Source: Paenibacillus sinensis
Lineage (GTDB): Bacteria > Bacillota > Bacilli > Paenibacillales > Paenibacillaceae
Reading direction: 5' to 3'
DNA length: 64,000 bases
NCBI RefSeq assembly: GCF_019904155.1
Contig: NZ_JAHCMB010000061.1
Coordinates: 62,001-126,000 of the forward strand
Part shown: positions 17,070 through 25,664 of the stretch, piece after piece
Layout of the letters: every line of letters begins with the position of its first letter
How positions within the stretch are numbered: the first letter of the stretch is position 1
The notes under the pieces: model-generated
The model's database searches: none
What the model was told of the DNA's origin: nothing
Seen by the model: only the letters and a program-made list of their open reading frames with translations
Made by a program: the position numbers and the translations under genes

Positions 17070-18059
17070 GTGATTATCGGCACCGCCGTTAACGCTAGCG
17101 GCTTGGCTCAGGCCCTGCTCATGGCGCGCTCGGTAAAGCGACAAATGCCTTGGGCCAGAGTTGCGTTATGTCTGGTTGAAGAGTTCCCGGCTCAGCCGTT
17201 ACCCGACATTGACTGGATATTCACGGCCAGAGAAATTTCCGATCGGCTGGGACTTCCGGACTTTGAGAGCCATATGTTCAAATTCAACTCTCTCCAGTGC
17301 GGGGTAGCGATGAAGGGGCGGATGCTCGCGTACCTGCTCGACACGTTCCCATCCGAGCAGCACGTGGTTTATTTGGACCCGGAGATGTACGTGTTACAGC
17401 CATTTCACGAAATCGGGCACATGCTGGAGAATTACGACGTTGTGCTGACCCCCCATCACCTCGAACCCTCCTCTGCTAGGGAAAGCTCCCGTGAGATCGG
17501 GACTTTGACAGATGGCACCTTCCACAGCGGTCTTGTGGCTGTTAAGAACAGCCCGGAAGGACATCATTTTGCGAAGTGGTGGATGAAGATCGCCGCCGGC
17601 GAATATGAGGGTCAGCCATCCGGTCTATTCAAGGATCAGCCCTATCTGAATTTCGCGCCTGCTTATTTCAATGCCGGTGTGCTGCGCCATCCGGGTTACA
17701 ATCTGGCTTTCTGGAATTTGCATGAGAACGGCAGGAAGGTCTTCAGAGAAGAGAGAGGGTTTGTACTGACCGATCAAGCGCCTCTATGTTGTGTGAACTT
17801 CAGCAACTTTCTGGGGCTGCTCGAGAGCGGTATGAACCAGCATGTCCACCGGGACGGAGCATTACGGCAATTGTGGAGCGAATATCAGGGTGAACTCTCA
17901 CGGAATCGCTCGGAGTACCCTTCCCTTCAATGGTCATACAACTTCTTCTACAGCGGCGAGACGATTTCCGATGAAACCCGGCTCCGCTTCAAGGCCGCAT
18001 CCTCCATCGGGAAGCCAAGCGGCAATCCCTTCTCCCTTTCCAATCATAGCGGGTTCTAA
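17070..18059 (+). CDS. GT8-like/GT-A fold glycosyltransferase, paralogue 1
   Basis: A 329-residue protein opening MIIGTAVNASGLAQALLMARSVKRQMPWA, the pattern of GT-A enzymes of the GT8-like nucleotide-diphospho-sugar transferase group. YLDPEM near residue 108 takes the place of the DxD motif (D-x-E). Later landmarks are HSGLVAVKN, DQPYLNFAPAYF and HPGYNLAFWNLHE. It is about 30% identical by eye to the next gene, sharing HPGYN(L/V)A(F/A)WNLHE. The start is GTG with a strong AGGAGGAGG ten bases upstream. First gene of the plus-strand dTDP-sugar unit; acceptor unknown. Confidence 0.78.
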   Translation: MIIGTAVNASGLAQALLMARSVKRQMPWARVALCLVEEFPAQPLPDIDWIFTAREISDRLGLPDFESHMFKFNSLQCGVAMKGRMLAYLLDTFPSEQHVVYLDPEMYVLQPFHEIGHMLENYDVVLTPHHLEPSSARESSREIGTLTDGTFHSGLVAVKNSPEGHHFAKWWMKIAAGEYEGQPSGLFKDQPYLNFAPAYFNAGVLRHPGYNLAFWNLHENGRKVFREERGFVLTDQAPLCCVNFSNFLGLLESGMNQHVHRDGALRQLWSEYQGELSRNRSEYPSLQWSYNFFYSGETISDETRLRFKAASSIGKPSGNPFSLSNHSGF

Positions 18060-18085
18060 ACCTCTCCAGATGAAGGAGGTCAAAC

Positions 18086-19075
18086 ATGATCATTTGTTCA
18101 GTAACCTGTGCGGACAATCTGCATGAGGCGAAATTAATGGCAAGGGCCGTGAAGTATCATATGCCGTATGCCCGGGTTGCCATCTGCCTGATGGAGCGGG
18201 AGATTCACCCGGCGGCACTGGACGTTCCCTGGTTTGACGAGGTCATTCTCGCCAAGGATCTCGGAATCCCCCGTTTTGAAGCAAGCATCTTCAAGTACAG
18301 TCTGCTTGAAGGGGTCACTTCCATTAAACCGGCGTTTCTCCGCTGCTTGTTTGACCGGCATCCGGAAGAAATGAATGTGGTGTTCATGGATACCGATATT
18401 GTCTGCTACGCCCCTTTCGACGACTTGCTGTACGCACTGGAACACCACGATATTCTGCTGGTGCCGCACCGGATTCAGCCAAGCGACTATCCGCTGGGTT
18501 ACCTGCATCACGGTATTTTTAACACCGGCTTTCTGGCTCTCCGCCGGTCGGAGGAAACCTTCCGGTTCCTGAACTGGTGGGGAGAGCGGCTGTACAGCTA
18601 TTGTTTTTATGACGCGCCCTTTTTTGTCGATCAGAAATGGGCTGATCTGGCGCCGGCTTTATTCAACGTAACGGTGTGGAAGCATCCCGGATATAACGTA
18701 GCCGCGTGGAATTTGCACGAAAGCTGCCGGATCATTGTCAGCGATGAGAACGGCCGGTACTGGCTGGCAGACCACAAACCGTTCGTATGCTTTCACTACT
18801 CGGGAACGCACGGCATGCTGCAGTACTGCATGAGCGAATGGATTCCCGACTTGAACAACCCGCTGTACCGGCTGTTTCAGCTGTACCAGGAGGAACTTGA
18901 GGTTATGGGTCAATCCGAACTATCGCAAATTCCGTGGAGCTATGATTATTATCTGGATGGCAGCCCGGTGACGGTGGAGGACAAGAAAGCCTACGACGCC
19001 GATCTAGAGGCTTGGAATTCCGGCCGCGATCCTTTTCAATCCAAGGCCGGGGCGAGCGGGGATGGAGGGGTATGA
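18086..19075 (+). CDS. GT8-like/GT-A fold glycosyltransferase, paralogue 2
   Basis: A 329-residue paralogue of the preceding gene and of the same length, so a tandem duplication is likely. It keeps a classical VFMDTDIVCYAPFDDLL (DxD) motif, then GIFNTGFLALRRSEETFRFLNWW, DQKWADLAPALF and HPGYNVAAWNLHE. The ATG has AAGGAGG at seven bases. Its stop overlaps the next start as ATGA. The intact DxD here against D-x-E in paralogue 1 suggests diverged donor use. Confidence 0.8.
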   Translation: MIICSVTCADNLHEAKLMARAVKYHMPYARVAICLMEREIHPAALDVPWFDEVILAKDLGIPRFEASIFKYSLLEGVTSIKPAFLRCLFDRHPEEMNVVFMDTDIVCYAPFDDLLYALEHHDILLVPHRIQPSDYPLGYLHHGIFNTGFLALRRSEETFRFLNWWGERLYSYCFYDAPFFVDQKWADLAPALFNVTVWKHPGYNVAAWNLHESCRIIVSDENGRYWLADHKPFVCFHYSGTHGMLQYCMSEWIPDLNNPLYRLFQLYQEELEVMGQSELSQIPWSYDYYLDGSPVTVEDKKAYDADLEAWNSGRDPFQSKAGASGDGGV

Positions 19076-20112
19076 AGGGACTGATTGTGTGCGCGGGGAA
19101 GGGACAACGGCTGAGACCGTTCACGCTGACCCAGCCGAAGACGCTGCTGCCTGTTGCCAATACCCCCATTCTGTTCTATGCCATTGAGAAGCTTGCGGGC
19201 GAAGGGATACAGGATATCGGAATCGTGATTCATCCTTCACAGGAAATGATGATTCGTAAGGCTGCGGGCGACGGGGAAAAGTTTGGCGTATCCCTGACCT
19301 ATCTGTATCAGCAGGAACCGCGGGGGATTGCCGATGCCGTGGCCGCCGCCGAAGCTTTTATCGGACTGGACGACTTCATTCTGCTTCTCGGAGACAACCT
19401 CGTCAAAGAACCCCTTCGTACCCTGATAGACCGGTTTGAGCAATCGGATGCCTCCATTCTGCTGACCAGCGTCGACAATCCCGAACAGTTCGGCGTAGCG
19501 GAAATTAAGGATAACCGTATCGTCTCCCTGGAAGAGAAGCCGCCCGTTCCCAGAAGCAACCTGGCTGTCGTCGGCATCTATGCATTCAGCGCCGGCATCT
19601 TTGACCACATCCGGAACCTTAAGCCTTCCGGGCGGGGAGAATATGAAATAACGGACGCCATTCAGAGCTTGATTCTAAGCGGGCGACAAGTAGCTTTCGC
19701 CCTTACCCATCAGCCGTGCTCCGACGTCGGGACCTCACAGCGGTGGCTTGCGGCCAGCCGCTGGATGATGGATGAATTGTGCGGAGACGCAAATAGCATT
19801 TCTTCCGGGGCTTCTCTGGTGGGCTGTACGGTCCGCGCTCCGGTGGTCATCGGTTCCGGAAGCACGCTGCGAAACTGCATCATTGGCCCCTATGTAGCGG
19901 TCATGCCCGGAGCCCGTCTGGAGGATTGCCATATAGAACACAGCATTCTGCTAAGCGATGTCGTAATCAGCGGAACAGGCGCAGAGCCAATGACCGGAAT
20001 TTTTGGCGAAAACGCAAGTATCATCCGTTCCTCCGTCCAGGGCAGCTATCTCCCGGCACCGAAGCCTGCTCTGGATTTGCGGATCAATTCACATGGGAGG
20101 GATCTAGGATGA
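19072..20112 (+). CDS. Glucose-1-phosphate thymidylyltransferase, long form
   Basis: A 346-residue nucleotidyltransferase of the long RmlA group. It begins MKGLIVCAGKGQRLRPFTLTQPKTLLPVANTP, with the catalytic signature GxGxRLRPxT and PK. LLGDNLVKEPL, VDNPEQFGVAEI and EEKPPVPRSNLAVVGIY follow. After about residue 240 there is a left-handed beta-helix-like tail (SGASLVGCTVRAPVVIGSGSTLRNCIIG), which short RmlA enzymes lack. It should form dTDP-glucose. The ATG at 19072 has TGGAGGGG nearby; a longer frame upstream lies inside the preceding gene. It overlaps rmlC by four bases. Confidence 0.87.
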   Translation: MKGLIVCAGKGQRLRPFTLTQPKTLLPVANTPILFYAIEKLAGEGIQDIGIVIHPSQEMMIRKAAGDGEKFGVSLTYLYQQEPRGIADAVAAAEAFIGLDDFILLLGDNLVKEPLRTLIDRFEQSDASILLTSVDNPEQFGVAEIKDNRIVSLEEKPPVPRSNLAVVGIYAFSAGIFDHIRNLKPSGRGEYEITDAIQSLILSGRQVAFALTHQPCSDVGTSQRWLAASRWMMDELCGDANSISSGASLVGCTVRAPVVIGSGSTLRNCIIGPYVAVMPGARLEDCHIEHSILLSDVVISGTGAEPMTGIFGENASIIRSSVQGSYLPAPKPALDLRINSHGRDLG

Positions 20113-20672
20113 AGATCATTCCACGAAGACTTCAGGGCGTGTTCGAGATCAGGCTGTCTCCGCTGTATGATCACCGGGGTCATTTCATGAGAATCTACGA
20201 TGAGAACATATTCTCCGAGAGCGGTCTCCACCGCCGCTGGCTTCAGGAGAATCAGTCCGTAACTCTTCGCAAAGACACGATCCGGGGCCTTCATTTCCAA
20301 TATGCGCCCTCTACGGAGACCAAGCTTGTCAGAGCTGCCAAAGGTGCCGTGTATGATGTGTTTGTCGATCTGAGAACGGATTCTCCCACTTTCGGTGAGT
20401 GGGACAGCATCGAGTTATCCGAAGACACTCAGGCCATGATCTATCTTCCCCGCGGCTTCGCACACGGGTTCTGCACACGAACCGATTACTGTGTCGTTCA
20501 ATACAAAGTGGACCAGGAATTCTCCCCCATTGCGGATGGCGGCATCCGCTGGAACGATCCTTCCATCGGTGTCCAGTGGCCGACCGAAGCCCCCATTCTC
20601 TCGGAGAAAGACAAGAATCTGCCTACGCTGGAAGCGTTCCTTGCGCAGCATAAAGGGCTTGATGTGAAATGA
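20109..20672 (+). CDS. rmlC: dTDP-4-dehydrorhamnose 3,5-epimerase
   Basis: A 187-residue cupin enzyme of normal RmlC length. It epimerises dTDP-4-keto-6-deoxyglucose at C3 and C5. Motifs: DHRGHFMRIYDENIF, QENQSVTLRKDTIRGLHFQ (catalytic His region), KLVRAAKGAVYDVFVDLR, and IYLPRGFAHGFCTRTDYCVVQYK with the second catalytic pair. The start at 20109 overlaps the RmlA stop and follows GGGAGGG. RmlB (dTDP-glucose 4,6-dehydratase), needed to make its substrate, is not in this window. Confidence 0.92.
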   Translation: MKIIPRRLQGVFEIRLSPLYDHRGHFMRIYDENIFSESGLHRRWLQENQSVTLRKDTIRGLHFQYAPSTETKLVRAAKGAVYDVFVDLRTDSPTFGEWDSIELSEDTQAMIYLPRGFAHGFCTRTDYCVVQYKVDQEFSPIADGGIRWNDPSIGVQWPTEAPILSEKDKNLPTLEAFLAQHKGLDVK

Positions 20673-21610
20673 GAGTTATCGTTACCGGTGCCGGAGGATT
20701 TATCGGCAGCTTTCTGTGCGAGCAGCTCTGCCGGGATGGTCATGAAGTGATACGAATCTTCCGCCGTCTGCCGGACGCAGCGGAGAGAACAGATAAGTCC
20801 GGGGAGAACGTTGAAGCCGATGTACGGTCGGGCAGCTTCCCCTCTCTCCGGCTCCCCGGCGACGCTGTAATTCACCTGGCTGCGGCCAATGATATTATTT
20901 CCAAAAATGGCCATGAGGGATTGAGTCTCTCAATACTGGGAACCAAAAATGTACTCGATTTCGCTGTCAACAATCGCATTCCCCGAATGATCTTCTTCTC
21001 CACCATTCAGGTTCTCGGATCGGAGCTTGCGGGCGAATACAGTGATGAATCGGCCATGCGGCCCGAGAACGATTATGCGGCCAATCACGCGATGGCAGAA
21101 ATCTATACAGAGATGTACGCCAGAAAAGGGCTGCTCCAGGCTGTCAGCATCAGGCCGACCAATGTATACGGACATTTTGCCTATCCGACCATCAACCGCT
21201 GGAGCCTGGTTCCCGCATGCCTGTGCAAGGAGGCCTTCTTCGAGAAGGCTATCACCATACGGTCCTCGGGAAGACAGAGACGAAATTTCATCAGCGTGCA
21301 CAGCGTCGCCAGAGCGACAAGCGCCATTCTGAACAGGTTCCCCGCCACCTACGATACGGTTAATCTCGGCTCTCCCTTGTATATGACCATCCAGGAAGCC
21401 GCCCGCTGCGTGAAGCAGGTGCATGACGAACTGTACGGTGAACCGGCGCGGCTCATCCTTCAGGGAGATGAACCGCAGCAGGAGAACCGGTTTTACCTGT
21501 CGCTGGGCAGATTGGAGGACCGGTACGGTTTCAGGGAACACCTCGGCGCAGAGGATTTCCGCAGCCAGATCTCCCTGCTGTTCCATCAGCTCGAGCGATC
21601 ACACCGATAA
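20669..21610 (+). CDS. Sugar-nucleotide SDR with YxxxH in place of YxxxK
   Basis: A 313-residue extended SDR with a good Rossmann start (RVIVTGAGGFIGSFL), VIHLAAANDI, FFSTIQVLGSE (catalytic Ser/Thr) and RPTNVYGHF. The catalytic motif reads YAANH, so the usual Lys is His. It follows RmlA and RmlC and could act as the final ketoreductase or epimerase of a dTDP-6-deoxy-hexose; RmlD-type reductases look different. Whether the His variant is active is open. Overlaps rmlC by four bases; last gene of the unit, followed by a strong hairpin. Confidence 0.82.
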   Translation: MRVIVTGAGGFIGSFLCEQLCRDGHEVIRIFRRLPDAAERTDKSGENVEADVRSGSFPSLRLPGDAVIHLAAANDIISKNGHEGLSLSILGTKNVLDFAVNNRIPRMIFFSTIQVLGSELAGEYSDESAMRPENDYAANHAMAEIYTEMYARKGLLQAVSIRPTNVYGHFAYPTINRWSLVPACLCKEAFFEKAITIRSSGRQRRNFISVHSVARATSAILNRFPATYDTVNLGSPLYMTIQEAARCVKQVHDELYGEPARLILQGDEPQQENRFYLSLGRLEDRYGFREHLGAEDFRSQISLLFHQLERSHR

Positions 21611-21674
21611 GGCGGAGGATTATGGATTGACGGTAGCACTCCGGCTCCAAGCAGAGGCATCATATATAAAAATA

Positions 21675-21723
21675 AAGGCCCGTTAAGCAGACGCTCTGAA
21701 GGAGCTCTTGCTTAACGGGCCTT
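21675..21723. terminator. Bidirectional terminator between convergent sugar units
   Basis: A perfect 15-bp stem: AAGGCCCGTTAAGCA (21675-21689) with TGCTTAACGGGCCTT (21709-21723) and a 19-base loop. On the minus strand it is followed by TTTATTTTTATATAT, ideal for stopping the rfbFG unit. On the plus strand the T tract is weak, but the hairpin directly follows the SDR gene. Confidence 0.85.
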
Positions 21724-21753
21724 GACTTGCCGGCCGTCTGTTAGGCGCTTCGA

Positions 21754-22842
21754 TTAATCGCGGGACTGTTCGAACAGCCCGATCTGCGAGCGGCAAATCT
21801 GAAGCATGTCTTTTCCATCCAGAAATGCTTTATACCAGCCGGCTGTCTGTACTAAAGCCGTATCCAGATCCCAAGTGGGCTTCCAGCCGAGCCGGGCCTT
21901 CGCCTTGGAGATGTCGAGCTTCAACGCAGCGGCCTCATGCAGCTTGCTGCCGGGAACGACCTCATATGCGGCTCCTTCCCCCCATATCTCGCTAAAACGG
22001 CTGACCACTTGCTCCACAGTCTGCGAATCCCGTTCATCAGGCCCGAAGTTCCAGGCTTCCGCATACGGGATTCCTTCCTCATAGAGCCGCTGTGCCAGAA
22101 GCAGATAGCCTCCAAGAGGCTCCAGCACATGCTGCCAGGGGCGAACCGAATACGGACTGCGCAGGATGGAAGGAGCCGGCTGGCTGAACGCTCTGACGCA
22201 GTCCGGGATCAGCCTTTCGGAGGCCCAGTCGCCGCCCCCGATCACATTGCCCGCTCTTGCCGACGCAATGGCAACCCCATGCTGATCATATTGGGCAGGA
22301 TTAAAGAAGGAGTCGCGGTAGGACGCTGTAACGAGCTCGGAGCAGGCTTTGCTGTTCGAATACGGATCAAATCCGCCAAGCGAATCCTCCTCCCGGTATC
22401 CCCAGTACCACTCCTTGTTGCTGTAGCATTTATCCGTGGTTACGTTGACGAACGCCTTCACCTTGCCTCCCCGAAGGTTATGCAGGCGGATCGCTTCAAG
22501 CACATGAACGGTTCCCAGCACATTGACCGCATAGGTGTCCACCGGCCGCTGATAGGAAGCCCTGACAAGCGGCTGTGCGGCAAGATGGAGCACAATATCC
22601 GGGTCTGCCGCTTTCACCGCGGATTGCAGCCTCGCTTCATCGCGAATATCTCCGGTAACCGAAGTCACGAGCCGGTCAACCCCGCAGCTGTAATACAGGT
22701 TCGGATCGGTTGGGGGAGCGTCGGAATATCCGGTAACCAGTGCGCCGAGCCGGTCCAGCCAAATCGACAGCCAGGAGCCTTTGAACCCCATATGACCGGT
22801 CATGAATACCTTTTTATTCTGCCAAAAATTTATTTTCTCCAC
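21754..22842 (-). CDS. rfbG: CDP-glucose 4,6-dehydratase
   Basis: A 362-residue SDR. It turns CDP-glucose into CDP-4-keto-6-deoxyglucose, the entry to CDP-linked dideoxy sugars and CDP-6-deoxy derivatives. Diagnostic stretches: VFMTGHMGFKGSWLSIWL, AQPLVRASYQRPVDTYAVN, NVTTDKCYSNKEWYWGYRE, DPYSNSKACSELV (YxxxK) and SARAGNVIGGGDWA. I start it at the GTG at 22842, with GGGGA seven bases upstream and a 13-bp overlap with rfbF; a GTG at 22863 lacks a site. No later CDP-sugar enzyme (RfbH, RfbI) is in view, so the end product is unknown. Confidence 0.93.
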   Translation of the reverse strand: MEKINFWQNKKVFMTGHMGFKGSWLSIWLDRLGALVTGYSDAPPTDPNLYYSCGVDRLVTSVTGDIRDEARLQSAVKAADPDIVLHLAAQPLVRASYQRPVDTYAVNVLGTVHVLEAIRLHNLRGGKVKAFVNVTTDKCYSNKEWYWGYREEDSLGGFDPYSNSKACSELVTASYRDSFFNPAQYDQHGVAIASARAGNVIGGGDWASERLIPDCVRAFSQPAPSILRSPYSVRPWQHVLEPLGGYLLLAQRLYEEGIPYAEAWNFGPDERDSQTVEQVVSRFSEIWGEGAAYEVVPGSKLHEAAALKLDISKAKARLGWKPTWDLDTALVQTAGWYKAFLDGKDMLQICRSQIGLFEQSRD

Positions 22843-23600
22843 GGCGCATTCCCCGATTTCCACAGCTGGTCGAGATGATTTTTATCCCGGAGAGTGTCCA
22901 TTGGATGCCAGAAGCCCTCGAAGCGGTAACCCATCAGCTGCCCCTCACGCGCCAGAGTTTCAAGCGGTTCCTGTTCAAATACGGTATGATCGCCTTCAAT
23001 GTACTCGAATACTTTCGGTTCCAGCACGAAGAAACCGGCATTGATCCAGGAGTTATCGCCTTTGGGCTTCTCTTGAAATACCTTAACCTTGTGCCGGGAA
23101 TCCAACTGCATGGCGCCAAATCGGCCCGGAGGCTGTGTAACGGTTACGGTGGCAAGCTTCCCGTGACTTTGGTGGAACTTGAGCAGCGCGCCAAGATCAA
23201 TTGAAGACAGGCCGTCACCGTAAGTCATCATGCAAGCCTCGTCCCCGATAAAATCGGCAATCCTCTTCAATCTCCCGCCCGTCAGCGTCTCCAGTCCCGT
23301 ATCCACCAGAGTTACCCTCCAAGGCTCCGCCTTGCGCTGATGAATAACGACCTCATTGCCGCCGGCATAATCGAAAGTTACGTCCGAATTATAGAGATAA
23401 TAGTTGGAAAAATACTCCTTGATCACATTGCCTTTATAGCCGAGGCAGATTACAAAGTCGTTAAACCCGTAGTGCGAATACAACTTCATGATATGCCAGA
23501 GAATCGGCTTCTCCCCAATCTCAATCATAGGCTTTGGCCGCAAATGCGATTCTTCGCTGATACGAGTGCCGTAGCCTCCTGCCAAAATCACGGCTTTCAT
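22830..23600 (-). CDS. rfbF: Glucose-1-phosphate cytidylyltransferase
   Basis: A 256-residue enzyme of normal RfbF length that joins glucose-1-phosphate to CTP. It begins MKAVILAGGYGTRISEESHLRPKPMIEIG (signature GGxGTR...RPKPM), then HIMKLYSHYGFNDFVICLGYKG, MMTYGDGLSSIDL and PPGRFGAMQLD. The ATG at 23600 has GGAAGGGGA; an in-frame TTG at 23627 is less likely. It directly feeds RfbG, with which it overlaps. Confidence 0.94.
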   Translation of the reverse strand: MKAVILAGGYGTRISEESHLRPKPMIEIGEKPILWHIMKLYSHYGFNDFVICLGYKGNVIKEYFSNYYLYNSDVTFDYAGGNEVVIHQRKAEPWRVTLVDTGLETLTGGRLKRIADFIGDEACMMTYGDGLSSIDLGALLKFHQSHGKLATVTVTQPPGRFGAMQLDSRHKVKVFQEKPKGDNSWINAGFFVLEPKVFEYIEGDHTVFEQEPLETLAREGQLMGYRFEGFWHPMDTLRDKNHLDQLWKSGNAPWRK

Positions 23601-23631
23601 TAACAGACATCCCCTTCCTTGATTCACCCGG

Positions 23632-24498
23632 CTATCTCTCCAGCACCCGGTTCAGCACATCCATCAAGGCCGCTTGATCATATCTTCTGACCGTAAGGTT
23701 CCGGGCAAGAATCTTCATGATCCAATCCCGCTCGGGCTGGCAGCGGGTCGTACCGAAGCATAAATGGCGATGAAGCTCCCATTCCGTTGGAGAAGGGGTG
23801 AGCCCCATGTTTTTTAACAAGTCCATCCGTACCCGGTCCGCCTGCTTCTGCTGTTCCATGCTCTGGGTCCGGCTAAGCTGCTGATCGTGGAGCCGATAAT
23901 ACAAGCCGTACTGCCGCAGATTGGCTATGCGCGTAATGGAGGACAGCCGCGCCCAAAGATTATAGTCTTCCGCATACTGGTAGGCAGGGTCGTAAGGAGG
24001 GCCCGTAAGCTGGTCCAGAACCCGTCTGCGCATCATAACGGCAGGGTGTACCAGACAGCAGTGAAAGAGCAGCGAGCATTCCAGAATATCCGGTTCGCAA
24101 GGAAGAGCGGTAAATGCTTCGTTGGAAAGGGCGTTCATGATCCGGTATTGCGTGCCGAGTACCCCGATATCGGGATTCAGATCCATGTAGGCAATCTGCA
24201 TCTTGAACCGGTCCGGCAGACTGCAGTCATCCGCATCCATTCTGGCAATGTATCTTCCCGAAGCAAGATTCAAGCCCTGGTTCAGGCTGTACACAATTCC
24301 TCTATTCGTCCCGTTATCCATCAGCCTGATCCGGGAATCCGGATATTGCTCCAGAATCTTCAAGCTGTCATCCGTTGATCCGTCATTGATGATAATCAAT
24401 TCAAAGTCGGAATAACTCTGCTGAAGTACACTTTCCACCGCGAGTCCCAGAAACCGGGAGGCATTGTAGACGGGCATCAGTACGGAAAGGTTCGGCAT
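23632..24498 (-). CDS. Family 2 glycosyltransferase
   Basis: A 288-residue GT2: LSVLMPVYNASRFLGLAVESVLQQS, FELIIINDGSTDDSL, NRGIVYSLNQGL, RYIARMDADD (DxDD metal site) and the acceptor-side EDYNLWARL. The ATG at 24498 has a near-ideal AAGGAGGAG. The frame stays open upstream to 24657, but no better start is seen there. It heads the minus-strand unit with rfbF and rfbG, so it may use a CDP-derived sugar or simply belong to the same glycan. Confidence 0.88.
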   Translation of the reverse strand: MPNLSVLMPVYNASRFLGLAVESVLQQSYSDFELIIINDGSTDDSLKILEQYPDSRIRLMDNGTNRGIVYSLNQGLNLASGRYIARMDADDCSLPDRFKMQIAYMDLNPDIGVLGTQYRIMNALSNEAFTALPCEPDILECSLLFHCCLVHPAVMMRRRVLDQLTGPPYDPAYQYAEDYNLWARLSSITRIANLRQYGLYYRLHDQQLSRTQSMEQQKQADRVRMDLLKNMGLTPSPTEWELHRHLCFGTTRCQPERDWIMKILARNLTVRRYDQAALMDVLNRVLER

Positions 24499-24690
24499 CC
24501 AAATCTCCTCCTTACACAGTAAATTCCCGCCGCCGGTTCGCAGATTGGACAATTCCACCGGGTAATCCGCACATTTCTGGTCGTACATCTCCGTTATTTG
24601 GAGGAGCTGGGCGTACTGCACATGCATTGGCGGCAGCGGAATCATAGGATACAACATCTCGTATGCAACAGCTGATCAGGAGGGTTCTCC

Positions 24691-25650
24691 ATGAGAATTT
24701 TGCAAGTCGCACCAAATCATGAAGCGGTCCCCCCCAGCAGGGATGGCGGAACTGAACGAATCATCTATCAACTGTCCGAAGGATTGGCGCGCAGAAATCA
24801 TGATGTGATTCTGTTCGCTCCACAGGGAAGCCATTTCTCGGGAACCGTGATCCCTTACCCGTTCTATGGGGACGCCTCTATCGGTCCCTATGTCATGGAG
24901 CATCTGCCTCCGGGCATCGACATTATCCATGACCACAGCTTCGATTCGGCTCTGAGCCGTACCGAAGTTTCCTTTCCGCTGGTTCATACCATTCATCTGC
25001 CTGTCAACAATACGGTGAAATTCCCCATCTATGTAAGCCAATCCGCCAAGGAATCGATAGGAGGCGGATACGGATATTATGTGCATAACGGAGTGGATAC
25101 CGAGAGCTACGAATTCAGCGCCGAGAAAGAGGATTACCTGCTCTTCATGGGGAGAATCGTCCGTGAGAAGGGAGTCCTTGAAGCTATGGCGCTCGCGGAA
25201 ATGACGGGCCAACGGCTCGTAATCGCTGGACCTCTGCATGATGAGGGGCTGTTTCTGAATGAAATCGTCCCCCGGCTGAACCGTAATCCGCTCCTGCAAT
25301 ACGTCGGTCCGGTGGGCGGCAGAGTACGCCAGGATTTATTAAAGCATGCCCGGTGTCTGTTGTTCCCCATTCAGTGGGAGGAGCCCTTTGGACTCGTACT
25401 GCTGGAGGCAATGGCCTGTGGAACTTCCGTTCTCGCCCTATCAAGAGGTGCGGTGCCGGAAATCCTGGGCTCCTCCTCCGAAATGTGCTGTGAATCCTTA
25501 GATCAAATGGCAGCTAAGCTCCTATACTACACCCCTCCTTATCGTCCCGAGCTGTTGAGGCTCCATGTCCAGGAACATTTCTCTGAATCCAAGATGATAG
25601 ACAGCTACCTGTCCCTGTACCAGCTGGCCATCTTAGGGATAAAGAAGTAA
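24691..25650 (+). CDS. Family 4 glycosyltransferase
   Basis: A 319-residue GT-B enzyme. Landmarks are MRILQVAPNHEAVPPSRDGGTERIIYQLSEGL, IIHDHSFDS, VHNGVDTESY, LLFMGRIVREKG, and the donor-site RCLLFPIQWEEPFGLVLLEAMACGTSVLA (E-x7-E). The ATG has AGGAGGG seven bases upstream. A CATAGGATA (sigma-K-like -10, without a good -35) lies about 40 bp before the gene. It is 15 bp from the LamG-GT2 gene and probably co-transcribed with it. Confidence 0.9.
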   Translation: MRILQVAPNHEAVPPSRDGGTERIIYQLSEGLARRNHDVILFAPQGSHFSGTVIPYPFYGDASIGPYVMEHLPPGIDIIHDHSFDSALSRTEVSFPLVHTIHLPVNNTVKFPIYVSQSAKESIGGGYGYYVHNGVDTESYEFSAEKEDYLLFMGRIVREKGVLEAMALAEMTGQRLVIAGPLHDEGLFLNEIVPRLNRNPLLQYVGPVGGRVRQDLLKHARCLLFPIQWEEPFGLVLLEAMACGTSVLALSRGAVPEILGSSSEMCCESLDQMAAKLLYYTPPYRPELLRLHVQEHFSESKMIDSYLSLYQLAILGIKK

Positions 25651-25664
25651 AGGAGGGATTAAAG

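Noticed and set aside
24499..24657. N-terminal extension of the GT2 that starts at 24498
   Set aside because: The frame is open and looks partly coding, but the ATG at 24498 has an almost ideal ribosome binding site and begins exactly at the GT2 fold.
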